Assembly: GCA_020348765.1 (NCBI GenBank)
Contig: CP070753.1
Location: 1,100,957-1,108,622, forward strand
Direction: 5' to 3'
Length of the DNA stretch: 7,666 nt
Source of the DNA: Burkholderiales bacterium
GTDB taxonomy: Bacteria > Pseudomonadota > Gammaproteobacteria > Burkholderiales > Burkholderiaceae_E
Shown piece by piece: positions 1 to 5,944 of the stretch (position 1 is the first letter of the stretch; each line of letters opens with the position of its first letter). Under the pieces are notes generated by a model. It did no database searches and had not been told where the DNA came from. It saw nothing but the letters and a program-made list of their open reading frames with translations. A program made the position numbers and the translations under genes.

Positions 1-920
1 TCGATGCCCCACGGACCGGCGTTGCGCGCGGTGTTGATCAGCCAGGCCAGGCCCGGGGCGACGAAGTGCTTGTCCTTGTTCGCCTCGAGCATGTCCAGCG
101 CCTCCTCGTCGACGAACGAGGCATGGTAGATGATCTCGATCCCGTGCCGCACGCATTGCTTGATGGAATCGATCGAGCGTGCATGGGCGGCCACGGTGCG
201 ACCCCGGCGGCGGGCCTCGCTGACCGCCATCGCAACCTCTTCTTCCGACATCTGCGTCGCCTCCGCAGGCATGCCGGTGATCTCCTCGCCCGACAGATTG
301 ATCTTGATCGTGTCCACGCCCCACTTGATCAGGGTCCTGACTTCGCGCCGGATCTCTTCCGGCCCGGACACGACGATGGCGAGGTTCAGCCCCTTGTCCT
401 GGATGTGCGGCAGAGTCGCGTCGCCCAGCCCGCCGACGGTGGTGATCTCGGGTCCGGCCGCCAGATAACGCGGTCCGGGGAAGCGTCCCTCGTTGATCGC
501 GTTGCGGATCACGACATCCAGCCTCGGCTTGGCCGCCGCGGCGCCGCGCCCGGCGGTGAAGCCCGCGTCGAGCATCAGCTTGGCCATCTCGACGCAGACC
601 AGCGTGTGCTCCTCGAGCGGCATCATCTGGATCGGGTCGATGCCCGGCGCGGTGTTCCAGCTCAGGTGCAGGTGCGCATCGATCAGTCCCGGCATCAGCG
701 TCATGCCGCGCCCGTCGATGCGTTGCCCGCCTGCGCCCCAGCCGAAGCCGCCGCGACCCGCTCGCAGCACGGACTTGATCCGGTTGCCGGAGACGGTGAC
801 ATCACCGCTGTAAGGCGGCTCGCCGCTGCCGTCCAGGATCCGGACGTTGGAAAACACGATGTCCGACTCGCCGGGCGCGGCCCGCTCGTCGCGCCGTCCG
901 CCGTAGATGTTGTCTGCCAT
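1..920 (-). CDS. Metal-dependent amidohydrolase, C-terminus missing
   Basis: The frame is open from the ATG at 920 to the left edge and gives 306 residues; a full-length member would be around 400 or more. After an N-terminal beta-sandwich segment (IVFSNVRILDGSGEPPYSGD, 21-40), the metal site appears in family order: HxH in PGLIDAHLHLSW (His83, His85), a lysine that can be carbamylated in DTIKINLSG (Lys206), His246 in TVAAHARS and His266 in IIYHASF. The final catalytic Asp would lie beyond the window. This arrangement matches the imidazolonepropionase/prolidase-like amidohydrolases (COG1228 type), which hydrolyse cyclic amides, dipeptides or related C-N bonds. The usual TTVRDLG stretch after the first barrel helix reads FTAGRGAAAA here (121-130), so the subfamily is divergent. 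A strong AAGGAG site 7 nt upstream fixes the start, 18 nt after the hydrolase stop. Confidence 0.92.
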   Translation of the reverse strand, partial: MADNIYGGRRDERAAPGESDIVFSNVRILDGSGEPPYSGDVTVSGNRIKSVLRAGRGGFGWGAGGQRIDGRGMTLMPGLIDAHLHLSWNTAPGIDPIQMMPLEEHTLVCVEMAKLMLDAGFTAGRGAAAAKPRLDVVIRNAINEGRFPGPRYLAAGPEITTVGGLGDATLPHIQDKGLNLAIVVSGPEEIRREVRTLIKWGVDTIKINLSGEEITGMPAEATQMSEEEVAMAVSEARRRGRTVAAHARSIDSIKQCVRHGIEIIYHASFVDEEALDMLEANKDKHFVAPGLAWLINTARNAGPWGI

Positions 921-927
921 GTCTCGA

Positions 928-933
928 CTCCTT
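928..933 (-). promoter_or_regulatory. Ribosome-binding site of the amidohydrolase gene
   Basis: AAGGAG on the minus strand is 7 nt before the ATG at 920, in the 18-nt gap after the hydrolase stop. It is the strongest Shine-Dalgarno sequence in the window and suggests efficient independent initiation of the amidohydrolase. Confidence 0.75.
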
Positions 934-938
934 GCGCG

Positions 939-1730
939 CTATCGTTGGCGCGAAACCGCTTCCAGGTGCTGCCGCAGCAACTCGGCCGCGCGCTGCGGCG
1001 CTTCGATCGTCATCCAATGGCCCGCGTTCTCGACGATTTCGAGGCGGGCGCCCGCAACCCGATCCCGCAGGCTGCGCGCGATCGCCACCGGCGCCACGCT
1101 GTCGTCGGCGCCCGCCACCAGCAACGTCGGGACGGCGATTGCCGCGTGCTTCGCGGCCCGTGCGCCCGCAAGGGCCTCGCAGTGCGCGGCATACCCTTTC
1201 GGGTCCTGGCGCATCAGGCTCTCGCGCACGAAGGCCGCCGCCAGCGGGTTGGCCGCGTGCGAATGCCGCGACAGGCTGGCATCCGATATCGCGGCCGCAA
1301 GCGCCGCCATCCCCTCGCTGCGGGCTTGCGCCGCGCGCTCCAGAAGTGCCTGCCGGGCAGCCGGCGCCGGCTCGAGGATCGGCCCGAACAGGGTCAGACC
1401 GAGGACCTTGCGCGGATCGGTCGCGGCCAGCCACTGGGCGATCAGCGTGCCCATCGAGTGCCCGACCAGGTGCGCCTGCCCGATGCCGGCCGCGCGCATC
1501 AGGTCCTGCACGCTGCGCACCAGCCCCTGCAGGCTGTTCGCACCGACGCGGTACGCCGAGCGGCCGGCGCCGGGAAGGTCCGGGCGCAGCACGCGATAGC
1601 CCTGCAGGGCTGCCATCACGGGCTGGAACGCGTTCGAAGTGCCGCCCAGGCCGTGGATCATCACGACCGGCGGCCCGCTTCCGCAGCACTCGGCCACCAT
1701 GCTCCCCAGCCTGATTTCGCCCGTCGCCAT
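939..1730 (-). CDS. Alpha/beta hydrolase fold protein
   Basis: The protein has 263 residues, a usual length for a single-domain alpha/beta hydrolase. The oxyanion-hole motif is MIHGLGG (24-30), followed by LRPDLPGAGRS (48-58). The nucleophile elbow is LVGHSMG (88-94) with catalytic Ser92. The acid is Asp209 or Asp210 in LLVAGADDSVAP (203-214), and the base is His238 in VENAGHW (233-239). Residues 116-190 form the helical lid. The closest resemblance is to carboxylesterase, 3-oxoadipate-enol-lactonase and C-C hydrolase types that act in ring-cleavage pathways, but the substrate is not determinable here. The start at 1730 is chosen because the first strand follows directly (MATGEIRLGSM). A GTG at 1805 would add 25 Arg/Gly-rich residues and is less likely. 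There is no signal peptide. The amidohydrolase gene follows after 18 nt. Confidence 0.9.
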   Translation of the reverse strand: MATGEIRLGSMVAECCGSGPPVVMIHGLGGTSNAFQPVMAALQGYRVLRPDLPGAGRSAYRVGANSLQGLVRSVQDLMRAAGIGQAHLVGHSMGTLIAQWLAATDPRKVLGLTLFGPILEPAPAARQALLERAAQARSEGMAALAAAISDASLSRHSHAANPLAAAFVRESLMRQDPKGYAAHCEALAGARAAKHAAIAVPTLLVAGADDSVAPVAIARSLRDRVAGARLEIVENAGHWMTIEAPQRAAELLRQHLEAVSRQR

Positions 1731-1740
1731 CGCCTTGTCA

Positions 1741-1887
1741 CCGGGCCCGCGACGGGCTTCTTGCGACCGATCGCGAGCGCCGGCTCGCGACGCCTTTCCC
1801 GGCACCGGTCCCGGAGCCAGCGGTGGTACTCGGGCTCGGCTCGGGCCCGGGATCGGCAGCCTTGCGAACGGCTCGGGCGGCTTTCAT
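1741..1887 (-). CDS. Possible small basic ORF (49 aa) coupled between two genes
   Basis: Its ATG overlaps the stop of the SRPBCC-oxidoreductase gene (ATGA at 1884-1887), and its TGA stop at 1738-1740 is 7 nt before the hydrolase ATG. The 49-residue product starts MKAARAVRKAADPGPEPSPS and ends in a Ser/Arg-rich tail (RRSRSVARSPSRAR). It has 11 Lys/Arg against 2 acidic residues, shows no hydrophobic segment and would be disordered. It fills the only real gap in the operon exactly, which favours translation. Against it, the other two minus frames are also open here, as expected at this GC content, and I recognise no family. It could equally be untranslated spacer. Confidence 0.25.
1771..1790 (-). 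other. Perfect hairpin (8-bp stem, 4-nt loop) in the intergenic gap
   Basis: TCGCGAGC, then four loop bases, then GCTCGCGA form a perfect inverted repeat 40 nt upstream of the hydrolase start. There is no T-run after it on the minus strand, so it is not a standard intrinsic terminator. It could be an mRNA stability or attenuation element, or chance in GC-rich DNA. The rest of 1731-1883 shows no convincing promoter. Confidence 0.4.
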
Positions 1888-3431
1888 TGCGAGTCACCCT
1901 CGGGTTCGGGGATCAGAACGCACGCGCCCATCGTCTGACGGCCCTCGAGCGCTCGATGGGCGCTGGCCGCATCGCGCAGCGCGAAGCGGCGCCCGGCTTC
2001 GACGGTCACGATGCGCCGCTCGATGGCATCGAACAGACGGGACGTGATCGCGGCCACCTTTTCCGGCGTGTCCGTGTAGTGCACGAAATTGGGCCGCGAC
2101 AGGGTCACCGAGCCGGCTGCGAGCGAGCCGATGTCCCAGGTGCCGATGTCGCCCGAGGCCTGTCCGTAGCTGACCAGGTGGCCGCAGCTTGCCAGCGCGG
2201 CGATCGAGTGCGGGAAGCTGTCGCGACCGACGGCGTCGTAGATGACGTCCGCGCCCCGGCCGTCCGTCAGTTCACGGACCCGTTCCTCCAGCGGTTGCGG
2301 TCCGGGCGTGATCACGTGGTGCGCACCCGCGGCCCTCGCCGCACGCGCCTTGGCTTCGCTCGAGGTGGCGCCGATGACCGTCGCGCCCAGGTGCCGCGCC
2401 CATTGACACAGGATGCGCCCGACCCCGCCGGCAGGCGCGTACACGAGCGCCGTCTCGCCGCGCCGCAGCCGATGCACGCGGTGCAGCAGGAATTCCGCGG
2501 TCATTCCCTTGAGCAGACCGGCTGCCGCCGTGACGTCGTCGATGAACGGCGGCAGCGCCACCACCAGGGCCGCGTCCACGGTACGCACCGTCGTGTAAGC
2601 GCCGACCGGCGGGCAGGCGTAGGCCACGCGCTGCCCGGGCCGCAGGTGGTCCACGCCTCGCCCGACGTCGATGACGAGGCCGGCGGCCTCCATGCCCGGC
2701 GCCCCCGGTGGCTCGATGAGCGGGAAGTAGCCGGTGCGGCAATAGACGTCGATGTAGTTGACTCCGACCGCCGTCTGGCGAATCCGGACCTGTCCCGGCG
2801 CCGGCGGCGGCACCTGAACGGTCGCCGGGTGAAGCCGCTCCGGTCCGCCGTACTGATCGATGACCATCGAGGTCGCGGCGATCGCCGTACCGGCTGGCGT
2901 CGCGACCGGCGCGGGCCCTGCGCCGCCGCCCGCAGCGCGCTCGTGCCGTCGCACGGCCAGCGCGGCGCCGGCCGGACTCCGCAGGCCGAGGCGCCGCCGC
3001 GCGATCCGGTCACGGACCGAGGCGAAGCCGGCTTCGTAGACCCCTTCTGCGACCAGGCGCGACAGCTCGTCCGCGCGCCCGGCCGGGACCGTGAACGTCG
3101 AGCGCCACTGCCAGAACGTGGCGTCGCCGTCGGTGACCGGTTTCAGCCGGATCTCGGCCACGTAGTCCTGCAACGGCAGGTCGGCATCGACGATCGTGTA
3201 GCGCAGCGAATGGTCCCGGTCCGAGAGCGAGAGCAGCCGCTCGCGGACCTGCTCGCCGCCGGTGAGCCTGAAATTGCGGATCGCGCCGATCTGGTCCGTG
3301 TGCCGCCCGTCTTCGACCTGGCTGCGCGCCACGGCCGGATGCCACCGGTCGTGCCCGTTGAAGTCGCGCAGCACCCGCCAGACCTCGGCGATCGGCGCGT
3401 CGATGACCGTGCTGCGCGTGACCCGGACCAT
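1884..3431 (-). CDS. SRPBCC domain fused to NAD(P)H:quinone oxidoreductase-type MDR protein
   Basis: The product has 515 residues in two parts. Residues 1-145 form an SRPBCC domain (STVIDAPIAEVWRVLRDF at 7-24; C-terminal helix EGVYEAGFASVRDRI at 129-143). Residues 146-188 are an Arg/Ala/Gly/Pro-rich linker. From Met189 (MVIDQYGGPERL) there is a complete medium-chain reductase of the quinone-oxidoreductase type: NYIDVYCRTGYFP (225-237), GAPGMEAAGLV (243-253), Rossmann motif APAGGVGR (332-339), VIYDAVGRDSF (396-406), LVSYGQASGDIG (419-430) and LSRPNFVHYT (444-453). The GHE zinc site of alcohol dehydrogenases is replaced by PGME, so it should be zinc-independent and NAD(P)H-dependent. The ATG at 3431, 4 nt after the previous stop, is preferred over one at 3461 inside the upstream gene. 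The linker has no stop, and Met189 has no clear ribosome-binding site, so the fusion looks genuine. Confidence 0.88.
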   Translation of the reverse strand: MVRVTRSTVIDAPIAEVWRVLRDFNGHDRWHPAVARSQVEDGRHTDQIGAIRNFRLTGGEQVRERLLSLSDRDHSLRYTIVDADLPLQDYVAEIRLKPVTDGDATFWQWRSTFTVPAGRADELSRLVAEGVYEAGFASVRDRIARRRLGLRSPAGAALAVRRHERAAGGGAGPAPVATPAGTAIAATSMVIDQYGGPERLHPATVQVPPPAPGQVRIRQTAVGVNYIDVYCRTGYFPLIEPPGAPGMEAAGLVIDVGRGVDHLRPGQRVAYACPPVGAYTTVRTVDAALVVALPPFIDDVTAAAGLLKGMTAEFLLHRVHRLRRGETALVYAPAGGVGRILCQWARHLGATVIGATSSEAKARAARAAGAHHVITPGPQPLEERVRELTDGRGADVIYDAVGRDSFPHSIAALASCGHLVSYGQASGDIGTWDIGSLAAGSVTLSRPNFVHYTDTPEKVAAITSRLFDAIERRIVTVEAGRRFALRDAASAHRALEGRQTMGACVLIPEPEGDSQ

Positions 3432-3435
3432 TGCT

Positions 3436-3870
3436 TCAGCCGAAACGCGCCTTGAGCGCATCGAAGCCGGCCTGGAACACGCGGCGGCCGATGCGCTCGA
3501 CCAGCTCCTGCTCGCGTTCCGGCGGGCAGTCGAACTCGGCCGTCCACTCGGCGAACGTGCGGTTGCCGTCGGTGATCGGCGTGAGCTTCAGGGTTGCGAC
3601 ATAGTTCGCAACGCCCATCGGGCTCTCGAGGATCGAGTAGGTGCAGCTCAGGTCGTAGTCGGACAGGCCCAGCAGCTGCTCGCGCAGAAAGCCCCCGTCG
3701 CGCAGTCGGAACGCTCGCACGCAGCCGACCTGGTCAGCCGGCCGCCCGCCTTCGATCCGGCTCTCGGACACCGGCGGCACCCATTCGGGCAGTCCGTCGA
3801 AGTTGCGAACCAGCGACCAGACGTCGGAGGCCGGCGCTTCGATGACCGACGAGGTGTAGACCGTCGGCAT
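3436..3870 (-). CDS. SRPBCC (polyketide cyclase/START-like) family protein
   Basis: This 144-residue protein has the size and layout of a single SRPBCC helix-grip domain. VIEAPASDVWSLVRNFDGLPEW (positions 9-30) is the usual first strand and first helix motif, RAFRLRDGGFLREQLLGLSD gives the middle strands, and the C-terminal helix is ERIGRRVFQAGFDALKARF. The fold encloses a hydrophobic cavity that binds small hydrophobic ligands. Some members are cyclases, dehydratases or hydrolases and others only bind ligand. No catalytic residue can be assigned by eye. The ATG at 3870 follows the flotillin stop by 3 nt, and the next gene starts 4 nt after this stop. It is clearly homologous to the N-terminal domain of the next gene product, which indicates an old tandem duplication. 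No signal peptide is present, so it should be cytoplasmic. Confidence 0.88.
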   Translation of the reverse strand: MPTVYTSSVIEAPASDVWSLVRNFDGLPEWVPPVSESRIEGGRPADQVGCVRAFRLRDGGFLREQLLGLSDYDLSCTYSILESPMGVANYVATLKLTPITDGNRTFAEWTAEFDCPPEREQELVERIGRRVFQAGFDALKARFG

Positions 3871-3873
3871 CGC

Positions 3874-5931
3874 TCAGCCCTTCGGCTTGTCGCGGCTTTC
3901 GGCCTCCTTGGCGAGGCCCTGCGCGTCGCGGGCCGAGCGGAAGATGTCGCCCATGCGCGCGACCCTGGGATTGTCCACCCCGATCTCCTTGAGCATCTCG
4001 TCGATCAACGGTGCCTGCGCGCGGTAGCGCAGCGCGCTCTCGATCACCTCGTCGGTCGGCGAGCGCGGCGCGCCGGGCTGCCCGCCGCCGAGCCCTTCGA
4101 CGTGAAGGATCTTGATCCCTTCGATGCGCTCCATCGGCCGCACGCTCTCGCGAATGATGCCCTCGAGCCGGTCGATCATCCGGGCCCGGATCTGGGCGGC
4201 GCGCGCGTCCGGGCTCAGCAGGTTCTCGGCCTCGTTGCGCAGTCGCTGCGCCTCGGCTGCCACGGCGGCCGTGACCTTCTCGGCCTCGGCGGCGATGATC
4301 GCGGCATCGGCATCTTTCTGCGCCAGCAGTCGATCGACGGCCGCGACGCGCTCGGCAACTTCCTTCTCGCGCGTGGTCGCGACCCGTTCCTCGGCGGCGA
4401 CCGCCTTCGCGCGCGCACCCTCGGTCTCGGTACGCCGGGCCGCTTCTTCGGACTGCTTCTTCAGCAACGCGATCTGCCGTTCGATCTGCGCCAGTTCCAG
4501 CGCCATCTCGCGCTCGATCTCGAGGCGCTTCAGCTCGCGATCCTGAACGATGCGCGCCTCCTCGACCCCCCGGGTCGATTCGATCCGCGCGCGCTCGAGC
4601 TCCTCGTTCGCCGCGATCTCGCTGCGCTCGATCGCCTGGCGCTGCGCGATCTGCTGCTCGCGCAGGCTGCGGTCGCGCTCGAGTCTGGCCGCGTCGAGCG
4701 CCTGCTCCTGGGTGATGCGGGCCTGCTCGACCGACTGCGTCGACGCGATGCGCGACGTCTCGAGCTCCCGGTTGCGGGCGATCTCCCGGCCCTCGGCCTG
4801 CTCCTCGGCGGCGATCCGCGTCTCGCGCAGTTGCCGCTCGGACACGATACGGGCGCGCTCGATGTCTTCGTGGGCGACGATCTCGGCCGTTTCGAGCTCG
4901 TGGCGCTGCTCGATCTGGTCCTTGCGCACCTGCCTCTCGCGTGCAATGCGCGCCCGTTCGAGCGTCTGCTCCTGTGCGATCCGGGCCTGCTCCGTCTCCC
5001 GGCGAGCCTCGATCTCGTGCTCGTCGAGCAGCTTGCGCTGGCCGATCTCGAACTCTCGGGTCTCGCGCTCACTGGCGATACGCGATCGCTCGGCCTGGGA
5101 CTCCATCGCCACGCGCGTGCGCGCGACGTCCGAGCGCTGTTCGGCGCGCAGCGCCTCCAGCGCCCGTTCCTGGTTCAGGCGCGAGCTCTCGCTCTCCTGC
5201 TCGAGCTGCAGGGTTTCCTTCTCTGCCGCCAGGTTCCGGGTCCGGATGGCCACCATCGAGGACTGTTCGATGTCATTGCGCGCCTTGCGCCGCGCCTCGA
5301 TCGTCTCGATCAGCTGCGTCAGGCCCTCGGCATCGAAGCGGTTGGCCGGGTTGAAGTACTCGAGGTCGGTCTGGTCGAGATCGGTGATGGCCACCGACTC
5401 CAGCTCCAGCCCGTTGCGCGCCAGCGCGCCCGCCGCCCGCTGCTCGACCATCGTCACGAAGTCGGCCCGACGCTCGTGCCTCTCGTCGAGCGTCATCTCG
5501 GCGGCCACCGAACGCAACGCGCCGATGAACTTGCCGTTCAGCAGGTCGGCCAGGCCGTCGGCGTCCATCGTGCGCCGCCCCAGGGTCGAGGCAGCCGCGG
5601 CAACCGCATCCGGCTGCTGCATCACGCGCACGAAGAACTCGGCCTCGATGTCGACCCGCATGCGATCCCGGGTGATCACGGCCTCGCGCTGCGTGCGCGC
5701 GACCGCGATCCGAACGACATTGAGGTTGACCGGGGTGACCTCGTGCAGGATCGGCAGCACCAGCGCCCCGCCGTTGATCACCACGGTCTCGCCGCCGAAT
5801 CCGGTGCGAACGAATGCCACCTCCTTGGTGGACCGGTGGTACAGCCAGTTCAGCAGGTACACCACCACCGCGATGACGATGATGGCGACGATGATCCACA
5901 GGATGATGGATCCGATCAGGCCCGCAGTCAT
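3874..5931 (-). CDS. Flotillin-like SPFH-domain membrane protein with long hendecad coiled coil
   Basis: The protein has 685 residues. Residues 5-31 form one hydrophobic membrane segment (LIGSIILWIIVAIIVIAVVV and following), then YHRSTKEVAFVRTGFGGETV opens the SPFH/Band 7 domain (about 32-210), with the DLDQTDLEYFNP stretch near its end. Residues 241-493 are 23 uninterrupted 11-residue repeats without Pro, Cys or Trp. An Ala/Glu-rich segment follows (494-570), then the flotillin C-terminus with VRPMERIEGIKILHVEGLGG (597-616) and ALRYRAQAPLIDEMLKEIG (633-651). The order matches YqiK-type flotillins, which oligomerise in the membrane as scaffolds. I recall family lengths of roughly 500-560, so the coiled coil appears expanded. 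I see no cysteine anywhere, so anchoring is by the transmembrane helix and not by palmitoylation. The start at 5931 follows a GGAGA site. No NfeD-like partner gene is present. The SRPBCC gene starts 3 nt after the stop. Confidence 0.93.
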   Translation of the reverse strand: MTAGLIGSIILWIIVAIIVIAVVVYLLNWLYHRSTKEVAFVRTGFGGETVVINGGALVLPILHEVTPVNLNVVRIAVARTQREAVITRDRMRVDIEAEFFVRVMQQPDAVAAAASTLGRRTMDADGLADLLNGKFIGALRSVAAEMTLDERHERRADFVTMVEQRAAGALARNGLELESVAITDLDQTDLEYFNPANRFDAEGLTQLIETIEARRKARNDIEQSSMVAIRTRNLAAEKETLQLEQESESSRLNQERALEALRAEQRSDVARTRVAMESQAERSRIASERETREFEIGQRKLLDEHEIEARRETEQARIAQEQTLERARIARERQVRKDQIEQRHELETAEIVAHEDIERARIVSERQLRETRIAAEEQAEGREIARNRELETSRIASTQSVEQARITQEQALDAARLERDRSLREQQIAQRQAIERSEIAANEELERARIESTRGVEEARIVQDRELKRLEIEREMALELAQIERQIALLKKQSEEAARRTETEGARAKAVAAEERVATTREKEVAERVAAVDRLLAQKDADAAIIAAEAEKVTAAVAAEAQRLRNEAENLLSPDARAAQIRARMIDRLEGIIRESVRPMERIEGIKILHVEGLGGGQPGAPRSPTDEVIESALRYRAQAPLIDEMLKEIGVDNPRVARMGDIFRSARDAQGLAKEAESRDKPKG
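4453..5211 (-). repeat. 33-nt periodic coding repeat: 23 hendecads of the flotillin coiled coil
   Basis: Residues 241-493 divide with no insertion or gap into 23 units of 11 residues (33 nt). Nearly every unit starts with Ile (otherwise Leu, Val or once Ala) and has a second hydrophobic residue at position 7 in most units. Many units end in Ala-Arg, for example IAQEQTLERAR, IVAHEDIERAR and IAANEELERAR. Hendecad spacing gives a nearly straight or slightly right-handed coiled coil. At 1.5 angstrom per residue the rod would be about 38 nm. The DNA copies have diverged, so this is a protein-level repeat and not a young DNA tandem array. Confidence 0.9.
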
Positions 5932-5937
5932 GGTGAG

Positions 5938-5942
5938 TCTCC
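5938..5942 (-). promoter_or_regulatory. Ribosome-binding site of the flotillin gene
   Basis: GGAGA on the minus strand is 6 nt before the ATG at 5931, in the 13-nt gap after the TIM-barrel stop codon. It supports the short start immediately before the membrane helix over the 48-codon upstream extension, which is Arg/Ser-rich. Confidence 0.6.
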
Positions 5943-5944
5943 GT

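Noticed and set aside
1661..1897. 78-codon minus-strand frame starting at a GTG across the intergenic gap
   Set aside because: It starts inside the oxidoreductase gene and runs 70 nt into the hydrolase gene. It has no clear ribosome-binding site or family resemblance and is less well placed than the 49-codon frame.
1884..2867. Zinc-dependent alcohol dehydrogenase
   Set aside because: The GHE zinc motif is replaced by PGME and the structural-zinc cysteine cluster is absent. The APAGGVGR, DAVGRDSF and RPNFVHYT stretches point to the quinone oxidoreductase type.
2865..3000. Possible frameshift or missed stop between the SRPBCC and MDR domains
   Set aside because: The frame is continuous through the linker, both domains are complete, and no Shine-Dalgarno sequence precedes Met189. 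A sequencing error cannot be fully excluded from one sequence.
66..3455. Very long plus-strand open frame of 1129 codons
   Set aside because: It lies antisense to four well-supported genes and its translation is Arg/Asp/His-rich without a recognisable domain. Such frames are usual opposite high-GC genes with G/C third positions.
4453..5211. 33-nt periodicity considered as a CRISPR or DNA tandem repeat array
   Set aside because: The copies differ at most bases and the periodicity is exact in one protein frame within a continuous gene, so it is a coiled-coil coding repeat.
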